From Wenzhouxiangella sp. (GTDB lineage: Bacteria; Pseudomonadota; Gammaproteobacteria; Xanthomonadales; Wenzhouxiangellaceae): DNA of 6,691 bases. Numbering within the stretch: position 1 is the first letter of the stretch; each line of letters begins with the position of its first letter. Shown one piece after another: positions 1 through 5,037 of the stretch. The stretch is from NCBI GenBank assembly GCA_007119095.1, contig SKQI01000153.1:1-6691 (forward strand), in the 5' to 3' direction. The position numbers and the translations under genes were made by a program. The notes under the pieces were generated by a model. The model did no database searches. It was not told where the DNA came from and worked only from the letters and a program-made list of their open reading frames with translations.

Positions 1-318
1 GCCGGTTCGACCCGCTTCCTGGTGTTCCTGGCGGCCCTGGCCATCAACGGTCATCTCGTCGGCCTGGGTCTGGCCGCGCGGTCGACGGCCCAGATCACCG
101 AAGTCATGCTGTTGTTCGGACTGGTGCCCTGGGCGGCCTGGTTTGCCTGGCTGGCGCCGCTGGCGCTGGTGCTGGCCGCGGTCGGTCTGGTGCAGGGCTG
201 GCGCTACCGCGAGCGCATCACCGCCAGTGCCCGGATTGGTCTGCTGCTCACCTCGATGGCGGTAGCCAGTGCGTCGCTGTTCAGCCTGCTATGGGGTTTG
301 TGGCCGTTGTTTGGTTGA
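1..318 (+). CDS. C-terminal end of a multi-pass membrane protein (5' partial)
   Basis: The reading frame is open from the first base, so the true start lies left of the window; a GTG at 22 is probably just an internal valine codon. About 105 codons are visible. They encode roughly three to four hydrophobic segments (about residues 6-26, 34-64 possibly as two helices, and 79-104 of the visible part), separated by short charged stretches such as WRYRERITASAR, and the chain ends in WPLFG. The W/R-rich loop followed by a last helix ending near LW..WPLFG resembles the C-terminal membrane tail of some beta-lactamase-family serine hydrolases, but no catalytic motif is inside the window, so this is only a suggestion. 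The TGA stop (316-318) abuts the stop codon of the convergent gene, leaving no room for a dedicated terminator. Confidence 0.6.
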   Translation, partial: AGSTRFLVFLAALAINGHLVGLGLAARSTAQITEVMLLFGLVPWAAWFAWLAPLALVLAAVGLVQGWRYRERITASARIGLLLTSMAVASASLFSLLWGLWPLFG

Positions 319-1554
319 TCAGACCAGCTCCCAGTCGGTCTGATCCTCGCGCGATTTGGTCAGCAGCCAGTTGATGCCCGGCGGCATGAGTTCGCCGGGC
401 TTCATGCCGCTGAGCACGATCATGACCAGGGGCGCAAGCTTCAGGGCTCTTCGCCAGCGACTGGCATGGCCGGGATCAATTTCCAGCCCGACCGCATCCA
501 GGTGCAAGGCTTCCAGGAAAGCGAGGATGTCCTCGTCGCCCTCTTCCGGAGGCGAAGCAACCAGCATGTCGTCGCTGACGGCGTGAATGCCTTCGCGCAG
601 CAGGCAGATCGAGCGGTGTTCCGATTTCAGCAGCAGGGCCGGCAGCCGGGTGACCAGTTCGCGTGCGGCCTGGCCGGTCGGGCTATGCACGGCCAGGACC
701 ACGGCCTCGCGCGCAAGGGAACGGCGCAGGCTGGCGATCTGCTCGCTGGATGGCAGCCGCGAGCGGGCGCGAACCGTATCGGAAACCGGCTCGAAAATCA
801 GGTCATGACCGCCGGGGCCGGAAAGTGACTGGATCAGCACGGCCGGCGGTGACTGGTCCGAACGCAGGCTGGCCCGCCACTGGCGCAGGCCGTGCGGCGG
901 CAGCAGCTGCGATGGAGGCGGTGACAGCAGGCGGTCGAAAAAGCTCAACCAGTTGTGCATCAGGCGGTGGCGCTGGGTGTGGCCGCCGCGCCGGATCCAG
1001 CCGATGATCTGGTTGCGGCGCACGGTCAGGCCCCAGCGCAGTGCCGGTGGTGAGGTGGCCAGCGACCAGAACGCTTCCAGTGACAACACTTCGCTGGCCT
1101 TTTGCTGAACCGGGTCGAGCTGGTAGACCTCGCGAATCAGATCGCGCAGATGACGTGCAGAACACAATGCCAGGCGCACCGAAAGCCCGGTCCGTCGGGC
1201 CAGTTCGTCGGCCAGGCCAAACTTCAGCGGCGAGTCGACCAGCAGGGTCAGCCAGCCTTCTTCGCGCAGAATCGGCAAGGCGTTGTGACGCTGTGCCCAG
1301 ATGGTCGGCATCAGGGCGGCGACCTCGGGATCGATCTGGCCGGCCTTGGGGCTCATATACGGAATGTTGGCCTGCGAGGCCAGACCCTGGTCCAGCTCTT
1401 CTGCCTCCAGTATGCCGAGATCGACCAGCGCCTGACCGAAGTAGCCGCCCTGCAGGCGCTGGTGCTCCAGTGCCCGCTCAATTTCGGCTTCGCTGATACG
1501 GCCCAGCTCCAGCAGGACTTCGCCGAGGTGCTTCTTGCTGTCAGACTCGCTCAT
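319..1554 (-). CDS. MshEN-domain, GspE/PilB-like pseudo-ATPase
   Basis: This 411-aa protein starts like the assembly ATPases of type II secretion and type IV pili. Residues 9-32 and 38-61 are two 24-residue motifs (LG..L...G.........L..Q pattern) separated by exactly five residues. This is the spacing of the MshEN domain (T2SSE_N), which binds cyclic di-GMP in MshE and relatives; the rest of the N-terminal domain runs to about residue 145. Positions 265-310 align by eye with the GspE segment around Walker A, but the usual GPTGSGKT reads SPTGQAAR (291-298), so the lysine and threonine that hold ATP phosphate are gone. Around 351-362 a Walker-B-like LDAVGLEID keeps one glutamate; the later TLHTND-type motif is not recognisable, the zinc CxxC pair is missing, and the chain stops about 150 residues early. 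It is therefore probably catalytically dead and regulatory or scaffolding. No clear Shine-Dalgarno is visible; it follows the sulfotransferase gene by 12 nt, so one transcript is likely. Confidence 0.8.
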   Translation of the reverse strand: MSESDSKKHLGEVLLELGRISEAEIERALEHQRLQGGYFGQALVDLGILEAEELDQGLASQANIPYMSPKAGQIDPEVAALMPTIWAQRHNALPILREEGWLTLLVDSPLKFGLADELARRTGLSVRLALCSARHLRDLIREVYQLDPVQQKASEVLSLEAFWSLATSPPALRWGLTVRRNQIIGWIRRGGHTQRHRLMHNWLSFFDRLLSPPPSQLLPPHGLRQWRASLRSDQSPPAVLIQSLSGPGGHDLIFEPVSDTVRARSRLPSSEQIASLRRSLAREAVVLAVHSPTGQAARELVTRLPALLLKSEHRSICLLREGIHAVSDDMLVASPPEEGDEDILAFLEALHLDAVGLEIDPGHASRWRRALKLAPLVMIVLSGMKPGELMPPGINWLLTKSREDQTDWELV

Positions 1555-1566
1555 GAACGCGGCCGG

Positions 1567-2559
1567 TCAGCGGCGTAACCAGGGTTTGATCAGGCTGAAG
1601 GCCTGCAGCGGCCCCAGCGGATTAAGCAGCAGGCGTCGTCGCTCCTGCTCCCGTGCGTCGATCAGGCTGAGCATGGGCGCCAGTTCCTTGACCCGCTGCT
1701 CGATGCCCTGCCAGCGTTGCCAGAAGGTCTCATCGTCCGGCGCCGAGCTGTCCACGGTCAGTTCAAGCAGCAGCCGATAGGCATCGCGAACCACGGGATT
1801 GAGATCCGGCTCGTTGTCGAGTTCATCATCCGAAAACCGGGTATGACGCAGTCCGCGGTCGAGGAACTTGCTGGCGTAGGCCTCGATTCTCTCCTTAGGT
1901 GCCAGCGCCGGCGGCAGGTTCAGCTCTCGCGCCATGCGCGAAAGCTCGGCCACCGGCTGGTCCATCAGCTGGTCATAGTCGACGACGCACAGCCGGTAGG
2001 GTCGGGTGCGACCCAGGTAGGGCACGATGCTGACCAGCCATTCCAGGTCACTGACCGCCTGGTGTCCCCGCCGGGGGTCGAGACGGGCGCGAGAGCGGGC
2101 GACGCTGAGCGGGTTGCGCAAGGCAATAACGAAGCTGGGCTCGATGTTCAGCGAGTCCAGTACGGGCTCCCAGAACGGCAGGATGCGCAAGGTGCGACCG
2201 TACTTGAAACCCCAGATCGGTGCCTCCGGGAACTTCCGCCTTATGATCTGCCGGGCCTTGTCCTGCAGTTCGGACATGGCTTGTCCCTGCAGTTCGCCGG
2301 CTTCGATCAGGCGCACGCTGTCGGCACGAATGCCGATGCGCTTGCGCACCGCCTTGCTCAGTTCCAGCAGTTCGGCGTCTTCGAAAAAACCGGTCGGGTT
2401 CTTGCGGCTGGCGCGCTTGAAGTCATCGCCCAGCTCCACCCCCAGGGCGGCCAGCGCGCGGGCCACCGTGCTGGTGCCGCTGCGCCCGGCACCGATGACA
2501 AAGATCGCCCGCTGTGATTGAGCAGGCTGCGGAGACTGCTGAATTGAAACTGGATTCAT
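1567..2559 (-). CDS. Sulfotransferase-family protein
   Basis: This 330-aa protein belongs to the PAPS-dependent sulfotransferase superfamily. After a Gln/Pro-rich N-terminus (about 1-16), a first beta strand leads into the phosphosulfate-binding loop GAGRSGTST (23-31). The second PAPS signature, R148-N-P-L-S152 followed by R155, sits where the 3'-phosphate-binding Arg/Ser motif is expected. VVDYDQLM (192-199) matches the conserved strand and acidic segment late in the fold, and the C-terminal part is helical and basic. Length fits the single-domain bacterial members. The acceptor cannot be told from sequence; many bacterial relatives modify cell-surface or exported glycans, lipids or small molecules. 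There is no signal peptide, so it should be cytoplasmic. It is the first gene of a leftward pair with the GspE-like gene 12 nt behind it, and its start is head to head with the kinase-like gene across about 160 bp. ATG at 2559 is the first start in a well-conserved context, but no good ribosome site is seen. Confidence 0.85.
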   Translation of the reverse strand: MNPVSIQQSPQPAQSQRAIFVIGAGRSGTSTVARALAALGVELGDDFKRASRKNPTGFFEDAELLELSKAVRKRIGIRADSVRLIEAGELQGQAMSELQDKARQIIRRKFPEAPIWGFKYGRTLRILPFWEPVLDSLNIEPSFVIALRNPLSVARSRARLDPRRGHQAVSDLEWLVSIVPYLGRTRPYRLCVVDYDQLMDQPVAELSRMARELNLPPALAPKERIEAYASKFLDRGLRHTRFSDDELDNEPDLNPVVRDAYRLLLELTVDSSAPDDETFWQRWQGIEQRVKELAPMLSLIDAREQERRRLLLNPLGPLQAFSLIKPWLRR

Positions 2560-2662
2560 GGATGCGTGCTGCTGGATTCTTGGCCGAGGCCCGCCGGTCT
2601 GCTGCCGGCTCAGTCATTATTTCCAGTCATGATACCGGGCCGGTCTCTATCATGCGAGTAGA

Positions 2663-2722
2663 ATGCTGTCGATGCGCCTGCTTCTCCATCCTGGCCCGCG
2701 CCGCGCGGCTCGCTTGTCGTGA
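2663..2722 (+). other. Possible 19-codon leader ORF overlapping the kinase-like gene start
   Basis: A short frame opens with ATG at 2663 (a second ATG at 2672) and closes with TGA at 2720-2722. The stop shares bases with the GTG start of the next gene, giving a GTGA overlap of the kind used for translational coupling. The predicted peptide is leucine- and arginine-rich with no recognisable motif. No strong Shine-Dalgarno precedes it, so it may be coincidence; its interest lies in explaining how the GTG start, which also lacks a good ribosome site, could be reached. Confidence 0.2.
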
Positions 2723-3537
2723 CTCATCCGGAGCGCGTTCGTCTGGCCAATCCCTGGTGGCGTCGGTTTCTCAGACGCTGGCGCCAATGGCGCGGCGGAC
2801 AGGCAGTGAAGGCGCACCTGGTTCAGATCGTCGAAGCTGACGGCCGAAAACTCAAGCGGGTCATCTTTGAAACCGAGCAGGAAGCTGCACGCGTGGCTGG
2901 CTGCTTGCGCGAACTCAAGTCCACCAGACGTTTTCCCGGCCTGCTAGACCAGGCCGGCCGGAAACTGGAGGTCGAGTTCGTGGCCGGGCCGGTGGCCAGC
3001 CAGCGTCGTCGTGCCGACCATGCCGCCGTGGCCGACTTTTTCGTTGACCTGTATGCAGGCCAAGCCGTGACCGCGGTTGACCCAGCCGGGCTGGCCTTGG
3101 CGAAAGCGGTCGATACCGCCCTGGAGAAACTGTGCTCGGCAGCCTGGATCAATGCCGGGGAGGCAGAGCGTCTGGCCGCGTTGGCGCGCGACTGGCAGCC
3201 GAGGCAGGTCTGGCTAGGGCATGAGTACATCGATCCGATTGCGCGCAATTTCGTCATTGCCGATCAGCGTGCGCTGGCGATTGATATCGAAGCGCTGTGG
3301 CCGAATCAGCCGCTGGGGCTGGGGCTGGCCAAGGCTGCGCTGCGCTGGCTGAGTATTTCGCCGGACACTGTTTTTGAAAGCGTCCTTCAGCGCAGTGGCA
3401 GGGATCTGAAGCGCCAGTACCCTTGGGTTTCGCTATGCTTTACCGCAGTCTACTTTGCCCAGAAGCTGGATCAGAACAAGCCCGGCCATATCCGCATTGA
3501 GGCCCTGACCCGAGTGGGCCGGCTGCAAAAACCGTAG
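2719..3537 (+). CDS. Putative kinase-fold protein (APH / LPS-kinase-like)
   Basis: This 272-aa protein shows a small-molecule or LPS-kinase layout. The N-terminus (1-25) is strongly basic and tryptophan-rich (WWRRFLRRWRQWR) and may lie on the inner membrane surface. Residues 44-66 resemble strand beta-3 plus helix C (K44/K46 and E53/E55 are candidates for the Lys-Glu pair), and LEVEFVAGP (83-91) fits the hinge. The catalytic-loop equivalent is Y170-I-D172-P-I-A-R-N177, which keeps the D-x4-N spacing of HGDxxxxN but has Tyr for the usual His. A D189-I-E191 motif follows where APH and choline kinases have DFE/DWE. Phosphotransfer to a surface glycan, lipid or small molecule is an inference; activity may be weakened. 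GTG at 2719 is the first start after the in-frame stop at 2659-2661; a later GTG at 2806 would remove the basic N-terminus. The gene diverges from the sulfotransferase gene and ends 12 nt before a hairpin terminator. Confidence 0.7.
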   Translation: MTHPERVRLANPWWRRFLRRWRQWRGGQAVKAHLVQIVEADGRKLKRVIFETEQEAARVAGCLRELKSTRRFPGLLDQAGRKLEVEFVAGPVASQRRRADHAAVADFFVDLYAGQAVTAVDPAGLALAKAVDTALEKLCSAAWINAGEAERLAALARDWQPRQVWLGHEYIDPIARNFVIADQRALAIDIEALWPNQPLGLGLAKAALRWLSISPDTVFESVLQRSGRDLKRQYPWVSLCFTAVYFAQKLDQNKPGHIRIEALTRVGRLQKP

Positions 3538-3549
3538 CCCAGAATGCAA

Positions 3550-3574
3550 CAAACCCCGCCTTGAGCGGGGTTTG
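3550..3574. terminator. Bidirectional hairpin terminator between kinase-like gene and cspA
   Basis: A perfect 10-bp stem (3550-3559 with 3565-3574) closes a five-base loop. The stem reads CAAACCCCGC then GCGGGGTTTG, so each strand has a GC-rich hairpin ending in a short T run. It sits 12 nt after the stop of the rightward kinase-like gene and about 28 nt after the stop of leftward cspA, so it can serve both convergent genes. There is no long U tract on either strand, which makes the efficiency uncertain. Confidence 0.8.
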
Positions 3575-3601
3575 CTGGCTGTTGATTCAGAAAAAATCTG
3601 A

Positions 3602-3811
3602 TCAAGCAGCAATCACGTTCGCAGCCTGCGGGCCCTTGGGGCCGTCGGTGACGTCGTAGCTTACCTTGGCGCCTTCGGCCAGGCTCTTGAAGCCGCCGCC
3701 GGTGATAGCACTGAAGTGAACAAACACATCAGCGCCGCCGTTGTCCTGAGAAATGAAGCCGAAGCCCTTCGCGTCGTTGAACCACTTTACGGTACCAGTC
3801 ATGCTGGACAT
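3602..3811 (-). CDS. cspA: CspA-family cold-shock protein
   Basis: This 69-aa protein is a complete single cold-shock domain, the usual size for CspA-type RNA chaperones that bind single-stranded RNA and DNA and melt mRNA structure. The nucleic-acid face is intact: W10-F11, RNP1 K15-G-F-G-F-I20, and RNP2 V29-F30-V-H32-F33. The C-terminal GPKGPQAANV segment is typical. ATG at 3811 is chosen because an AAAGG ribosome site (complement of 3821-3825) lies nine bases upstream; the more canonical-looking MTGTVKWF start is a second ATG three codons inside, so the protein has an MSS extension. The leader is long and AT-rich, as in cspA genes that are controlled through their 5' untranslated region. 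The gene ends toward a shared terminator. Which csp paralogue it is, and whether it is truly cold-induced, cannot be told here. Confidence 0.97.
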   Translation of the reverse strand: MSSMTGTVKWFNDAKGFGFISQDNGGADVFVHFSAITGGGFKSLAEGAKVSYDVTDGPKGPQAANVIAA

Positions 3812-3966
3812 ATTTCTTTACCTTTCATTACAAGTTGTTTAATGGCACAAACAAGCACACGCCCACCTGTGCCGGTGGTGCTGCTAAAGAAAAATCAGGG
3901 GGCAGAGCTTGAAGGGAATTCGGGAGGAACGACGATCAAATTCAACCACTGCTGTATTCCGCAGCT
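3812..3966 (-). promoter_or_regulatory. Probable long 5' leader of cspA
   Basis: If transcription begins just after the -10-like hexamer at 3973-3978, the cspA message carries about 155 untranslated bases, close to the long leader known from E. coli cspA. The stretch is AT-richer than the coding DNA around it. It includes a small inverted repeat, CCACC/GGTGG (3863-3867 with 3874-3878, six-base loop), and the AAAGG ribosome site at 3821-3825. No exact cold-box match was recognised. The transcript end is inferred, not seen. Confidence 0.4.
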
Positions 3967-3972
3967 TTCAAC

Positions 3973-3978
3973 ACTATA
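3973..3978 (-). promoter_or_regulatory. Candidate -10 element of the cspA promoter
   Basis: On the minus strand this reads TATAGT, five of six bases of the sigma-70 consensus, in an otherwise GC-rich GGGG..G context. No good -35 hexamer stands at 16-18 bp; only T-rich sequence (CTTTTTGG) is near. Its placement gives a leader length typical for cspA genes, which is the main support. Confidence 0.3.
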
Positions 3979-4043
3979 CCCCGACCGGAACCAAAAAGCG
4001 AGAATAATTTTCATTTTCAGGTTTTCGATAGCTGAAAAGACTC

Positions 4044-4112
4044 ACCACGAAGGACACGAAGAGCACGAAGGGATTGGTGTTTTTACTTCGTGCTCTTCGT
4101 GTCCTTCGTGGT
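4044..4112. repeat. Perfect 27-bp inverted repeat of CACGAAG units
   Basis: Bases 4044-4070 and 4086-4112 are exact reverse complements, with a 15-base AT-rich loop (4071-4085). Each arm is itself made of three 9-nt units, CACGAAGGA, CACGAAGAG and CACGAAGGG on the left arm, so direct and inverted repetition are nested. The arms are less GC-rich than the genome around them. I recall similar CACGAAGGA-type repeats in intergenic DNA of many environmental bacteria, where they are often mistranslated as HHEGHEEHEG-like peptides. It lies between two divergently transcribed genes, upstream of both promoters, so it is unlikely to be a terminator. A REP-like or MITE-like mobile repeat is the best guess; no transposase or target duplication is seen. 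Confidence 0.9.
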
Positions 4113-4328
4113 TAAAGCTTTGCTTGTTTCCGGTCGCAGCAGACCTCAGGACTTGCAATTGGGCGCTGCAGGACGCATTTGCATTTATCTGCTAGGCTGG
4201 TGCCTTGCATTTTTGACCTTTTCCGACGCTGGATGCCTCAAGTTGGCCGGAGTGGCCAACGATGATCCCTGCAAGCTCGTTCCCGGGCTTGCGCCAGCCA
4301 CTGATTTCGGCCTGGAGGCCGCCCCTAA
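4113..4328 (+). promoter_or_regulatory. Intergenic stretch and likely structured leader of the RRM gene
   Basis: No protein gene is supported here. A possible extended -10 (4190-4198) would give a leader of about 124 nt. From 4242 to 4321 three perfect or near-perfect hairpins follow each other: 4242-4248/4254-4260 (7 bp, loop GGAGT), 4271-4279/4284-4292 (9 bp with one G-U, loop TTCC), and 4308-4312/4317-4321 (5 bp, all G-C, loop TGGA). The last includes the GGAGG ribosome site (4314-4318). GGA in hairpin loops, one overlapping the ribosome site, is the layout of CsrA/RsmA targets. Whether this is a regulator-bound leader is inference from structure alone. Confidence 0.5.
4190..4198 (+). promoter_or_regulatory. 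Candidate extended -10 promoter for the RRM gene
   Basis: The string TGCTAGGCT fits the TGnTAnnnT form of an extended -10 element, keeping the three most conserved -10 bases. No -35 hexamer is convincing at 16-18 bp. It is placed to transcribe the three-hairpin leader ahead of the RRM gene. Other weak AT-rich hexamers lie nearby, so this is tentative. Confidence 0.25.
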
Positions 4329-4595
4329 ATGAAGACATTGTTTGTTCGCAATATCCATCCCGAAACCCGCGAAAGCCAGCTTCGAGAGCTCTTTTCCCGC
4401 TGTGGCACCGTCCGCGGCCTGAAGCTTCCGCTGGACATCTTTACCCGTCGCTGCCGCGGTGTGGCCATGATCGACATGGAAGGCCACGAAGCCCGTGCGG
4501 CGATGGCAGAACTCGATGGTGCCGAACTCAACGGCCAGTCCATCCAGGTCCGCGAAGAACGCCCGCGCGGCAAAAAACGCGGCGGACGTCGCTAA
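4329..4595 (+). CDS. Small RRM-domain RNA-binding protein
   Basis: This 88-aa protein is a single RNA recognition motif with a basic tail. RNP2 is L4-F-V-R-N-I9 in the first strand; helix 1 spans about 15-24; RNP1 falls at R43-G-V-A-M-I-D-M50; helix 2 is about 53-62; the last strand is near 70-75; and residues 78-88 (RPRGKKRGGRR) form an Arg/Lys/Gly tail that should add RNA affinity. The usual RNP1 aromatics at its third, fifth and eighth positions are V45, M47 and M50, so only F5 of RNP2 is left for base stacking. Stand-alone bacterial RRM proteins of this size are known, mainly from cyanobacteria and proteobacteria, some of them cold-responsive. The GGAGG site at 4314-4318 is ten bases before the ATG and inside a small hairpin. 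The gene lies divergent from cspA and 58 bp before the next gene. Confidence 0.93.
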   Translation: MKTLFVRNIHPETRESQLRELFSRCGTVRGLKLPLDIFTRRCRGVAMIDMEGHEARAAMAELDGAELNGQSIQVREERPRGKKRGGRR

Positions 4596-4615
4596 CCTCG
4601 AGCCCCGCCAACGGG

Positions 4616-4621
4616 TATATT
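4616..4621 (+). promoter_or_regulatory. Candidate -10 element ahead of the DUF6394-channel pair
   Basis: TATATT matches five of six bases of the sigma-70 -10 consensus within GC-rich DNA in the 58-bp gap after the RRM gene. It would give a leader of about 26 nt that includes the GGAG ribosome site at 4643-4646. No clear -35 hexamer is seen, and part of that region is the end of the RRM gene. Read-through from the RRM gene is the alternative, since no terminator is visible in the gap. Confidence 0.3.
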
Positions 4622-4653
4622 GAGCCGGTCCCACGGATGAATGGAGCCGGCCA

Positions 4654-5037
4654 ATGAACATGAGCAAGGTGGTGTTCGGGTTTTTCGTGCTGCTGGCACT
4701 GACCCTGAACTTCGGTTTTTTCCTCGGCGAAATCGACAACCCCGACCATCACAACGTCTACGAGCTGTTTGCCGCGCTGGTTGTCGGCCTGATCGCCACG
4801 GTCATGAAGCTGGGCGAGCGCTCGCAAATGAGTGCGATGCTGCTGGCATCCAGCCTGGTGGTTGACCTGCACTTGATCGCCGCCGCCCTGGTCTGGGCAG
4901 TTGCCGTACACATGACCGAGGCCGGCCTGACCCCGGCGATGATGGCAACGATCGTTTCCCTGTCTGGCGGCGCCCTGCTGGCCAATCTGCTGTCAGTGGT
5001 ATTGCTGACCATGGAAACGGCCGGCTACAGCCGCTGA
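4654..5037 (+). CDS. DUF6394-like four-helix membrane protein
   Basis: This 127-aa protein has four hydrophobic segments (about 5-25, 34-53, 59-87 and 93-119) and little else, so it should be an inner-membrane protein. A polar, conserved-looking loop G25-E-I-D-N-P-D-H-H-N34 separates helices 1 and 2, and helix 3 holds charged or polar residues D71 and H73. The sequence agrees with what I remember of the DUF6394 family, small proteins found beside ion-channel genes; the family has no proven function, and this match is from memory. A GGAG ribosome site at 4643-4646 is seven bases before ATG 4654, which favours it over the ATG two codons later. The TGA overlaps the ATG of the channel gene by one base (TGATG), so the two proteins are probably made together and may act together. 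An accessory-subunit role is inference. Confidence 0.85.
   Translation: MNMSKVVFGFFVLLALTLNFGFFLGEIDNPDHHNVYELFAALVVGLIATVMKLGERSQMSAMLLASSLVVDLHLIAAALVWAVAVHMTEAGLTPAMMATIVSLSGGALLANLLSVVLLTMETAGYSR

Noticed and set aside
1102..1578. Plus-strand open frames opposite the GspE-like gene, and likewise 1717-2517 opposite the sulfotransferase gene
   Set aside because: They are high-GC shadows; the minus-strand frames carry the recognisable domains.
2610..2664. Sigma-70 promoter in the sulfotransferase/kinase gap (TAGAAT at 2659 on plus, AATAAT-like on minus)
   Set aside because: Single hexamer resemblances without a matching -35 at the right distance; too weak to annotate.
3863..3878. CCACC/GGTGG inverted repeat as a terminator or operator
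   Set aside because: Only five base pairs and no T run; kept as a minor element of the cspA leader.
4044..4112. Palindrome as an intrinsic terminator or a CRISPR piece
   Set aside because: Both neighbouring genes are transcribed away from it, so there is no transcript to end, and there are no regularly spaced repeats with differing spacers; the 9-nt units are contiguous.
3716..4195. Open frame of 159 codons on the plus strand across the cspA start and the palindrome
   Set aside because: It is antisense to cspA at its start, has no family resemblance, and its HHEGHEEHEG and SCSSCPSW stretches are just translations of the inverted repeat.
4185..4739. 184-codon minus-strand frame spanning the RRM gene
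   Set aside because: It covers the RRM gene and its leader in antisense, with no motif, and the RRM frame has a strong ribosome site and domain match.
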